DNA of 64,000 nt. Source: Heliocidaris erythrogramma (lineage: Eukaryota > Echinodermata > Echinoidea > Camarodonta > Echinometridae). The DNA is taken from the NCBI GenBank assembly GCA_025617745.1, contig CM046870.1:7690303-7754302 (forward strand), given 5' to 3'. Shown piece by piece: positions 15,001 to 27,000 of this stretch. Positions within the stretch are counted from its first letter, which is position 1; each line of letters begins with the position of its first letter. Below the pieces are notes generated by a model. The model saw only the letters and a program-made list of their open reading frames with translations, made no database searches and had not been told where the DNA came from. Made by a program: the position numbers and the translations under genes.

Positions 15001-18000
15001 CTTTTTCAGTTGTTTACTCTAAAACTCCCATTGCGACTTATTGGTCGTTTTGTGGTGGAGGGTCACATATGCGAACATTTTCTAAAGCTCGGTCGCTTTG
15101 CTCCCTGGCATAATTGTCTGTCAGGATCTCGTAATTTCGCGCCCCCAGTATATAGTTTTAAATAGATTTTTTTTTAAGGGTTCAAAATTTCAAAAATAAA
15201 GCTGTTATTGTCGTTGCTTTGCTCGCTGTCATGTAAGTATCATTTGCATCTTGCTAAGTATTGCGCCACCAATATAGGATGAAATGCATAAACAGCATTT
15301 GCAGAGGGTCAATATTTAAAAGAAATCCCAACTTTCAGCCGATTTGCTAAATTCCCTGACTATTTCTCAAGGGTTTTCGTTAATTTCGCTCCCAAGTTTA
15401 GAAGGGAGTGAATAGAAAACCGTTTATCAATGTACAAAATTCGAACTTCTCTACCGTATATAGTGGTCATTTGAAAATTTGCTGGGTGAAATGCGCAAAA
15501 ATTGTGATTTTTAGGGTTAAAAAAAAAAAATTTGCCGCTCGGTCGCTTTGCTCCCTCGCTTGTACAAGTAGGTTTGGGCACGGGGGGGGGGGGGGGCGTA
15601 ACTTCCTTATTTGCCCCGGGCGCCATAATCCCTAGAAACGCCACTTGATATCATACATCCCAGTAAAACACTTTGTTTCCAAAATAATGGCAAATAATAT
15701 TCATTTTTATAACATAACTAATAATAAACAGGCCTAGTAAAGTATCGTTTTGATTCAGCGTAGTAGACATACTGTTATCCCAATTCCCCACTTTCTATAT
15801 GGTTTAACAAGTTGTCTTGTAACACTCATAAATATGATATCGTAGTCAGAGTAAACTGGTGTACGTGTTCACCTAATCCTCAAGAGCGTTGTGAATGGTT
15901 TGAATCACAATTACGTCACTGGTAATTTCAGGTCTTGTTTGAATAACGGAACATGTGTTGACGAGGTGGCCTACTATCGCTGTAATTGTCTGACGGGATA
16001 TGCCGGCTCCCATTGTGAACAAATCATCTATCCTTGCCTTGATTCCCCATGTGATAATGGAGGAACCTGTTCACATCTAGCGCCTGGTTTGCATAGGTAA
16101 GGCATGTCTATATTCATGTTCATGATTTTTTTGAATTACTTTATAGGTTTTTTCAATGGAAAAACCCAAACAAAATGACTGATTCTGCCAATGTGGTGAT
16201 TAAAAAAGTATAGTAGTCTGGGGGAGGCATTTCAGTGGCACGCCGTGAAACATAATACTATATCAGAATTAAAATTAAGTTGTAACTGTTTATGTATAGT
16301 ATTCTTTAAAGCTTAGTTAGAAATGGCACCATTCATTAATAAGTTTGAATCAATTCAGTATTTGTAATATTGTACTTAAAGAAAACGAACGCTCTTTCCC
16401 TTCCAGTTCCTTTTGTTCATTGCAGGTTACTTTGTTACTTTCTTGTTTTAATAAATGTAAATTCTATTGGAGGGCTGCAAGTCTACCTGCTTTTCTTGTA
16501 GCCTAACTTGCTTTCATTATGCATTCAGTGTGTTTGTTTGTTTTTCCATATTAACTACGTAGAGTGAGGGCATTTTTCATTTTAAAACATTCACACATGT
16601 ATAGGGAGGAGCTGAAACTTCCATTCTAGCTGCATACGTATGTCGCTAGATAAGGTAATGTATCGACACTTGTCTCTCGTTCCGAGTGGCAAATAGGTAC
16701 TTGATAGGATTTATTCCTTGCTAAGTGTATTATAATTCCAAAGAACTTAGTAAGCGCATGAAGACATTATATCATAATGTGATATATGTGTTTTAAAAAC
16801 GGAATATTATCAATGTTCATACCTACTTTTTGTATCTTTCACCGTTCTTTCTTTCAGATGTTATTGCCTTGAAGGTTTCACCGGTGACAACTGTCAAATA
16901 GATATCAATGAATGCAGCAGCTTTCCGTGTTTCAACGCAGATGAATGCGTAGATGGTCCTAACGGCTATTCATGTGTCTGCAAGATTGGTTTCAGTGGCA
17001 CCCACTGTGAAGTGGATATTGATGAGTGCTCATCCTCACCCTGCCAAAATAACGCCAATTGTGTTAATCTTCCTGGTAACTTGTTTTGCGAGTGCTTGCC
17101 TGGCTATGAAGGGGTATTTTGTGAGGTATATACTGGTTATACTGGTTTTCACTGGTCTAAGTGATTGGATTTGTAGAAAATTTTGATTTGCTGATAGCGA
17201 TGGGATGCTGTACTTTTCTAAAAAAATGGCAGTGCAGCTAATGATTAAACATGAGGAAATATAGGGAATACTTGTAGCATCATTTAAATCAAAACATAGG
17301 GGTGCAAGTAAATCAAGTTGCATTATAGTCTTCCTATTTCATATTTATCATGCATTTACCGTGTTACTTTATTTCGTCAATTTTCTATTTGTGTACTGTA
17401 TCGGGAAAGAATAATATTTTTAGTCGAGTATGAACCCCACCCCGCCCCCCCCCCCAAAAAAAAAGGGATAGACATTCCATAAATTTAAAATAATGATAAA
17501 ACGTCAGAATGAATACTGTTCTTCCCCAGGGCCCTACAAGTAAATTATGAACAATTCTCTATATTTTTCAACATCTTTTTCTCAGACTGATGTTAATGAA
17601 TGCATGGAGCAACCGTGCAAGAATGGAGCAACCTGTGTGGATGAGGTGAATGCTTTTAGCTGCGTCTGCGCACCAGGGTTCATCGGAGATACTTGTCAGG
17701 TCGTCGAGGCCCCGCAGTGCTACCCGACCAATCCATGTATGAACGGTGCCACGTGTCTGGGGAGCAGTGACAGTGCCGAGTACACGTGCAATTGCTTGGC
17801 GGGATTCACAGGAACTCTGTGTGAAGAGAACATTGATGAGTGCGTCGGGAATCAGTGTGCAAATGATGCTACATGCATTGATAAGGTGATTAATAAGGGA
17901 CATCCCGGTAGACCGATAACCCATGAGACCGACAATGCTGGTGTCCTGAACTCTCGCAAAGGCTGTCAGAAGGCCAGAGAGACTCATGTCGGTCTCATGA

Positions 18001-21000
18001 ACCCCTACATAACTCTTCCAAAAGCCCGCCAGATAGACATTGTCTCGTTGGTTGTCCATCTTGTGGCTGTCAGTCTCATGGGACGTCAGTCTCGTGGACT
18101 TTCTTTCTCTTGGACTCTTTCGGTTAAACAAGGAAGGATATTCCAATATGATATTAATGAAAGGTGTAAAAACCATGAGCAATGCAGAGGCATGTTTAAT
18201 TCTACTTAAAATTTGTTAATAATCATTCTTTCTTTATCATTTTGACTTGCTCATTTGTAGAATTTGGATAACACTGTTTTGTACAACATGTATTCTTAGG
18301 TTATGCTACTGACATTGCAGTTCACCTCAAAGAAACCGTTCTCTTAAGTTAAACCTGACATTTTTACAGCTTTGTTTGGGATATATATTTCAGAAATATA
18401 GTAGATTAGGATTCACAGATTTTAATCCCTCCATGGGATAGGGATATGCCACTATCCGGACTTTACGTTCTGCTTCTCAATCTCTCTTATCTCGTCCTAA
18501 AACTACTTTTGCAAACAATATGGTCAACGTTCTTTCAGTTTTGCTGCTACTTTTCTTTGGAATAATCTCCCCATTGATATTCGTAATGCTAGTTCTGTGA
18601 ATAATTTTAAAACAATGTTAAAGACCCATCTTTTCAAGTCTTGTTCTAAATAGCTTTAACTTCTTCCTCTGCTGACGCTGGATGTAATCTTTACTTAATA
18701 TCATTCTTTAAGGTTTTCCTTTCAGATTAATTTTTCTGTCTAAAGCGCTTAGAGGCTGTAGTAACTTGCGCTATATAAAACAGTTATTATTATTATTATT
18801 ATTATATGATAGGTAGGGATATGTGGAAAGCATATCTTATTTTCAACTCCTCTACTTCATTTTGAAAAAAAAATATCATTTTCATGCAGTAACACTTAAA
18901 ACTGTCACTCAGACTGTTTCTTTGCATCCACCCATATCAATTTACAACATATCTTTACGCAAAAGGCAGTAACATTTCGTTCGACTAAACAATTGGTATT
19001 AAATCTTCTGTTTTTGCTTTATGGATGTAATCCCAGTTTGTAACTGGTTATAACGTTCTTTTCTGTAAGCTCTTTATCTGTAATCTGCATATTCTTGGCA
19101 ATTACTCAGAGGATATTACAGATCAACATTTTTGTCAGAAATGTTTTTCATTTAGAGTATTGGACGTAAAGAACTTATCAGGGTTCGTAGAATAGGGGAC
19201 TAGGCTCAGGAGGCTTGGGCAACAGGGCAGCCCTCAATTGGTACCACGTTGTTTACTTAAGCAGATCCCCACTTCTGAAATTGTTCCACGGGACTCACTT
19301 ATTATGTTCGTATTTAACTGTTTTAACCGCTTGCTTCCAAGGTGAATGGATATGTTTGTCGCTGTCAACCAGGATACGAGGGTACCCTTTGTGATGAGAA
19401 CTTTGACGACTGCACGCCAAACCCGTGCGAGAATAACGCTCTGTGCGATGATCTTATAGATGGATTTCTATGTGATTGTGCAGAAGGTACATTCTGATTC
19501 CTTAACCTGATTTACTGTTGCTACGTTAATGCAAGGAAGATCGAGCGAGGTGTTTGCTTAAAGAAAAACATGCCGTGTTCAATTACCCGATTGAGCTTGA
19601 GTTACAGTCCCTCTATTTCTCGATAGAAGATGTGTTTTACGTTTAAAAAATTTACTCTACTTTTAGCATCCCTCTTGAAGCTTGAAAGGCTTTCTGAAGG
19701 GTATGGGTAACTATACTATTCATTGTTTCATTCAGTGTTTTCCTGTAAGCTAAGAATCCATACTTGATACTCTAGTTTCGTATATATTCTGGGCGTTTGC
19801 TTGGTGTGATATGATGTCTTCGGTGGTGGGTTAGCCTTGTTATTGGTTATAAGAAATCATTTTTCGTTAACATTACAGGCTTCGACAAATTTCTATCAGC
19901 AGTAGGCACTCATCATGATTATGTAACTCATTACTATTCTGTTTTCCGTATTATATAGGTCTAAAGACATATTAGAGTGTTTTTGTCCGTCCGTGACATT
20001 GATTATTTTATGGATTATAATATAAATAGGCAACCATGGCAACCACATTTTATCAAATTTCAACTTCTTCACAATGAAACATAACATAGATCTCCTCAGT
20101 TAAATACTTATTTTCTACAGGCCTTAAAGCTATCAAAATTTGTCAAATATCCGTCCGTGACTAACCGATTATGCTCACTACATTTTACTTCGTTCCAATT
20201 CTTAAAAGACAATATTATTATTTGGAAAAAATTTGTTTCATTCTCTCACTTTCTAAACTTACCAGGGTTCAGTGGAACGCTTTGTCAGATCAACCTTGAT
20301 GAGTGCGAATCTACACCCTGTCAACACGGCGGAACTTGTACAGATGCAGAAGCATTCTTTGTGTGCCAATGCGTGCTTGGCTATAGGTAATTCTTAGAAG
20401 GCTACAGCACACGAGACCGAGTATTTCAGTGTGGTGAACCCTATAGCTGTCAGAAGGCCCAAAAGACCAACAGCCTAAGAAACCGAAACCGACTTGTCGG
20501 TCTCGCGGGCCTTCAGACAACTTAATATCGTGGACCGTCAGTCTCGTGGGCTATAGGTCTACTGGGATGTTCCGTTTTTATAAAACACTTACCTTTTTTT
20601 AGCAAGATCAGCATTTGCCACTCTCAAGCCAAATGTAGTGAATGGGTAAATATAGATATTATCAATAGTATCGTCACAAAAGACGTGAAAGAATTATTTT
20701 CCTTTCCGTTCCTGTAAATGTGATAACATGAAAATCGTGATATAGCTGTCATATTATATATAGTTCCTTATTCTACTGTCACACACGCCATTTACTATAT
20801 TTTGGGATATAATGTTCATATTGCAGGATACCATTTACTTTATGTTGGTCTCATAACACGCATACCGAGGCCTGTAATAATATTCAAATTGACCCGCATC
20901 GAGGACGGAACCAAAGAAGGGCTTTAAAAATGATGGTAGACTGAAAAATAGTACGATATCATATCGTTTAATTGACACTGAGGAGAACATCCGTTAAATG

Positions 21001-24000
21001 CTTTAAAGATAATTATATAGTCTAACTTCGAATGCGACATTTTAAAAGTCAATTTATGCATTGTCATCTATAGCGGAGACATGTGTGAGATCAACATTGA
21101 CGATTGTGCCAGTGATCCCTGTCACAATGGTGCTTATTGCCTGGACGGACTCGACAGCTTTACATGCACCTGCGCACCAGGCTTTACTGGAAAGCTGTGT
21201 GAGAATGGTAATATCACATGCAATTATGTATTGTATATGTTTAAATCTTTCAAACAGTTTTTGCATATGACCTGTCAATTTTGTTTTGTAAATGAAGATT
21301 GCTGTTAAAGAGGATGTAAGTTATTTATATTACTCGTTGATGTTTATACTTTTATGAAATGAAATGCTGCCTATGTTTGATAATTATTCGCTATTAATTG
21401 ACTTCACAAACATAAGAACGTTAAAAATTATTGAATAATATTACAGTTGAACTTGGCAATTCTACGAAAAATGATCACTTGCCAAAAATCATAAAAATAT
21501 CTCCAGAGATATTTGTGCTAAAATGACAAATTAAGTATCAAACAAAAAAAGCTTAACATGTCCTTTAATTTGATTTGTATATCAATAGGACTGAAGTACA
21601 TTTAGGTACGATTTTCTGAAAAGAACCTCACTTTGGGGGCAAAATATGGCAACAATTTTTGTAAAAATGTCTTATCTTTAGGTTTCATTATTTCACACCA
21701 CATGTAGGCCTATTTCAGATCAACTGTAAATTGATGTGAATGGAAGAAAGGTTACTCATGTATGCCGTTTGCATAAGCCATTCTATATTTAAGTAAAGTT
21801 ATAGGGGTTTAAAAAAATGCAGACAAAGGTGTCATGTCCGATACGCCACTTTATAGCTCTGACAAGCAATTGTACAGTCTAATCGTTACACGAACTATTA
21901 TGTTAGAGTACGTTTATAAGTTTCTGTTAATGAGACTCAATGAACCCCAAAACTCACAGGAGTAAAAATAAATCCCAGCTGTTAATGAACGAAAATATCA
22001 ATACAGGGGAAATATTACATCACCCGAGACAGGTTCGCATCAAAGGTTGTAAAAGGCGAAATGTTTGAAACATCTTTAAAAGCCCATGATTCCTGCAGAT
22101 AGCAACCATTTTTTTTTAAATGAGGAAGGTATAGTGATCATTATTTTAAAATACCTGGATATCTCTGTATGAGTCCCTACATTTAATGACAACGATAATT
22201 ACCAATTAATTATCATCCACTCACAACACTCTAATCACATTCAGCATTGATACTAACTAGTCTTGTTCCCATAACTGATTTGATAATCAAAATCCTTTTT
22301 CAAAACAGTTCTCCCGTCGAATTATGATTTCATCTTTGCTGAAAGTAGTCCTCTTCTTGTTCGTGAGGAAATATTCTCCAGTGTACAACCACAACAGCTC
22401 ACTTTGTCTCTATGGTTACGGACAATTTCTTCACCATCCTCCTTCCGCCTTCTTCATCTTGAGAGAACTTCAGCTACTATTTTGGTAGCGATTGAAAACC
22501 CTTGTTCTTTGAGGGTACTGATGGATAGGTAACTATTGAATAGGTGTGACGGTGTGATTAAGCATTATAATATGTTCATTCTTGTTGTGAAGTGCAGTTA
22601 GTAAAATTCACACCTAAAGATCACTACCCTGAACCATTACGCGTTGACAACTGCCCCCTTAATAATTACCCAATTAACCAACAAAAAATACCTAGGGGCT
22701 AGTTGCCTTGGAGGAAGGAGACAGGAGACAATTCACAGGGGTACTTTTTCAAGGGGATACATGTCAGTTAGAACTAACCGCGTTGCAATTGTCCCAAGAG
22801 GTAATTTCACTACTTATTTGCCCGGGATAATTGTTGAGTTGAGTTGCCCGGGAATTGTTAGTAATTGTCCTGGAATTATTAAATTGTACTTGTTTTAATT
22901 TTCGAGAGAAATGGCCTCGTGGTTAAAGTGATTGAAATGGCTTTTTCCCCTTCCAGGCAGCTTGGGGAGCACAGTCGGGAATACGATATGCCTATCTTTT
23001 TTCTAATGCCGGTTATGTTCATTCACCGTTTCTCAACTTTTTTTGACCATGTACTGTAAATGGATGTTTGTTGATCCGCCCAATTTATAATAATAATGAT
23101 GATGATGATATGAATAATGATAATAATTAAATTTTAGTAATATTATTAATGATAATGATAATAATAATTAAAAAATAATAATAATAATTAACCTTGTCAT
23201 TGAACCAGAGCTAGACCTTTCCATAAATTTATATGCTGTATGGTGTGAAAATTTAATGTGGCACAACTTTGATGCTTTAAGATTAGAAAAGATTTTATTT
23301 TCGTTAACGATCAAAACCTGCTGAAATATGAGCTAAGGGGAACATCATCAATGTTCATTCTCTTCAAAAACGTCAACCCAGTCGAAATGTACTCAGTCCA
23401 GTTTATTTCCTTCATATTACATATTATTATTACTAGTACCTACTACCATTTCAATATAAAGTGACGAGTACGTACTTTACTACAATCGTGATACCATGCT
23501 GATGTTACACTGCTAAAAAGTTCTGCTTTCATTTTGGCTCACCCCATCCAGCCTAGTCAAAGACACGAATTTTAATCTCTGTGACTATGTGTGGCATCAT
23601 GTATTCTTTACCTGGGATTTGGAAGGCACTGGGTATTGGGAGTTGAGAGTCGATGGCAGTCCTTTAGAAAGTGGAAGTAACGTAGCTTCTGTCACATCTC
23701 AGGATATCCTATCAGTCGGGGCATCCCAAATGGGAGCTGAAGGTAAGAGTTGAAGTAGGCATTTCATATATTCTAATTCGTTTAACATTACACCATAAAA
23801 CTAATCCGTCTTTTCCAATCGTCTTAGGATGCCATGTAATTCATTTCACATTTGATAGCGTAAGGAACGGGATAATTTGCGGTGAATTGCATTATAGAAT
23901 AGAAAATACATTATAATAAATGTTTTTAAGCAACAGACCCTCATTGTGGATAATTTCTAATAATTGTGATAATTTCCAAATATATATATATATATTATGG

Positions 24001-27000
24001 TAATTGTTACTTTCCCTTCTTTTTCCTCCTCCTCTTTTTCTTCCTTTCCTCCTTTTTATTTTTCTTTGTCTTCATCATCTTCTTCATCTTCTTCTTCTTT
24101 AATCTTCTTCTTCTTCTTTTTATATGCTCTTCAGATTTGGTATTCTTGAGTAGCTACAATCTGTGGAGTACAGAAGTGAGCAACGAAATCCGATTTGATT
24201 TGTCAACGAATTGCATCACGGGATATTTTGGAGACATCATTTCATGGACTGAATTCGTAGTGGAAGTCACTGAGTCCAGTGAACTCTTATCGACGTCTCC
24301 CTCTGTCTGTGACTGTAAGTAGATTTCTTTGGAAAAGTTACATTTGTGAAGAGGTCGTAAGTCTAAAGTTTACAGAATATATAAAGTGGTCATCTATGTG
24401 TGGCATCTAACAGAACAGATTAGATTTAAAGGTCCCCTTTTATGAAATTCTAATTCTTGGTATTTTGTACATGATACTTATCTAAATTGAAAAATGACAT
24501 CCGTTTGCAATAAATACGTATCAAAATATTTTTAAAATAATATTTTCCCCAGGTATTCATGTCCAAAACAGTCTGCTAAGCTCCGCCCCCTTTTAAATTG
24601 ACGTGTGACGTCACAAACCGACATTGCCGATGCTTGTTTACAATATTGCACATATATCACATGTGCAAACTAACTTGCTGTTGTATATACCACCTCGAAA
24701 ACCACCTCTAAAGCGAAGTATGCCGCAATGCTTCGTTGTTGCAGGTTGCAGCAACACCACAAAGGAGGGTGTCAGTCTACATTTATTCCCTAAAGACCCA
24801 AATATAAGAAGGAAATGGACCGCAAAAGTAAAATTAACTCGCGCCCATTGGAAGGGGCCGAGTGACCGCAGTGTTGTGTGCTCCGAGCACTTTTGGGCGG
24901 AGGACTTCGTCGATAGCACGGGGCTGCATGCGGCGTTTGGCATCAAGAAGAGGCCGTCTATCTATCTATCTATTGTCAACTATAACGGTACCTACACTTA
25001 CTTAGTGTAGCAGCACAAAGAAAACAAGCAAGATAACAGGAGAGCTAAGAGTTTTCTGGATATCAATGTTAGAATTTACTAGAATCAAACGCTACCACCC
25101 CATGCACCAGTAAAACTGCCGAAGTGCAAGCCCAGGCAGGGTCAGCAGGCGAACGACCAAACGGCGCGTACCCCTGCGCACATCGAGCTCACTGCCTCCA
25201 TCAACGAAGCATCAGCTCAGCCTCTCGGGCAATTTGCAAGCGTAAACAAGATTCGTAATAATATGTGGATATGCGTGAATTAAACTTTAATCGGTAATTT
25301 ATTATCAAAAATGAATTACCAGTTGTTATTCCCAAGTCTCCCGTCGATATCCTCTCCGTTATTAAAATCAGGGACGTTTCTGTCAGCCGGGGGGGGGGGG
25401 GGGGGGGGGGGGAGGGGGGGCACTCACATATATATGTCACACATGTATGTGCCGCCGTGACGTCCCCCATTTTCAACCTTCTCGGGTCGCTCCCATGATA
25501 TGCGATTTTCACTAACCGCACCTAGATTGGCTTCCGACTCGCTCCCTAGAATATGTGACAACAATGCGCACAGCCCATTGTCCGGGAACGGTCGCTCCCT
25601 AGCCTCCCAGGCCAGCGCAGCGGGGGAGCTGGGCGGCCTAGTGCCCCCTAACTTAGTGCTAGCGGCGGCTCAGCGAGATCAATCTGCATGCGACATCGAG
25701 TCAGTGCACTGGCGCGGCATGTACAGCGTTCAAAACAGCGCTGCGACCGCTGACTCAGCTCATGCACCGTATGTGTACCAGATGCAGAGTAGTGAGATCG
25801 CGAGCAGCTAAAATTAGTTCTGCCCATGAGCACTTTCGCTCCTTAGACCTTCAAAAATGAGCTTCCTCAATAAGGCTCAATTAACTATTTAGCTCCTTAG
25901 CCCCCTGTTTTGAGATTGGCAGCGGCACACCCACATCCAAAATCAGGTTGAGTGCCCCCGGGCTCTGTCATCATCAGAATCTTGCCCAGAATCCGACATG
26001 TCTGGCTCAAACATATACGGCCGGGCCCAGTAATTCCTCTTCAATTTCTTCAGGGACTTGATGCTCCAAATCAGATATAATCTGATCCTGAATAAGAGTC
26101 CTCGCTGTCCGAATAAGATGCCATCGTTGATGTAGGATTTTGTCTTTAAAAAGCTAAAATGAAAGGCTGAAATGACACGAAGTCGAAGGGATCTACACGA
26201 AGTTCAATAGCCTATAACACACACACATCGATACTGATCCAGCTTGTGTGAGTCGAGCGTTCTGCGTGTGACGTCACATGACGTCATCGATCGCTGGACC
26301 GATTTTCCAAAATTTTTAGGGGCGTTCCAAGTTATTTTTTTATTTTCAAGTTTACAGATTAATGAATGGAATTCAGGTAATATGGTTGACAGATCTGGAT
26401 TCACAGTAGAAAGGTCTATTAAATGAAGTTCCTTTGTAATTCCATAAAAGGGAACCTTTAAGCTTCTTCATTCTTCGAGGGAGAAAGAAGAAACCGCAGG
26501 TCGTATGCAAATGAGCAAAAATCGCGCATTTTATTTCCAGTGCCCGAAATTGACTCTCTCCCTGCACCCAGTCGGCTGTATCGCATGGTCATCTTTAAAG
26601 TTATGTTCTTAAATAAATATAAATGCTATGCTCATTAGACTTTCTGCAAAAATAAATGAATAGTTTACCAACACAGGGATATTTTGTTTTAGTCAGAATT
26701 TTAGAAATAAGTTGTTTAAAATAACTGATGAAATAGTCATACAAAAGCCCTTTTTTCACAAGATTTCAAGTTGTTAAAAGACATATAAAAAGTATATGAG
26801 CCGCCATCAAGACACATATGTATGGAAGCGCTGGAATCTCATCTTTTTCATCGTTACATTCAAAACATCCATAGATTTATGACAGAGTCAGGATCCAGCA
26901 ATATTCAGCCGCAGATCATCCGTTGTCAAGACCATGGTCTAGACCATGTGATTGGCAAGCAAGCCATCTGTAACCAAGTGCGCGTTGAATGAAACAATGC

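Larger units (their letters stand above)
24430..26457 (+). mobile_element. Kolobok-like DNA element carrying a THAP domain
   Basis: Ends are inverted copies: aggtccccttttatgaaatt at 24430 and aattccataaaagggaacct ending at 26457 (18 of 20 match). TTAA flanks both sides (24426-24429, 26458-26461). A THAP frame lies inside on the + strand. TTAA target sites plus a THAP domain are features reported for Kolobok transposons (established knowledge; piggyBac also uses TTAA but lacks THAP). No DDE catalytic region is visible, so this copy is probably internally deleted. Paired gacgtcac words sit near both ends. Confidence 0.75.

Noticed and set aside
17886-18209. Open continuation of exon 18
   Set aside because: It is repeat DNA related to 20401-20575, and exon 19 completes EGF 18 precisely from the donor at 17885.
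25500-25811. 103-codon frame downstream of the THAP domain as transposase core
   Set aside because: No catalytic D/E signature or similarity I can recognise; probably GC-rich chance frame within the element.
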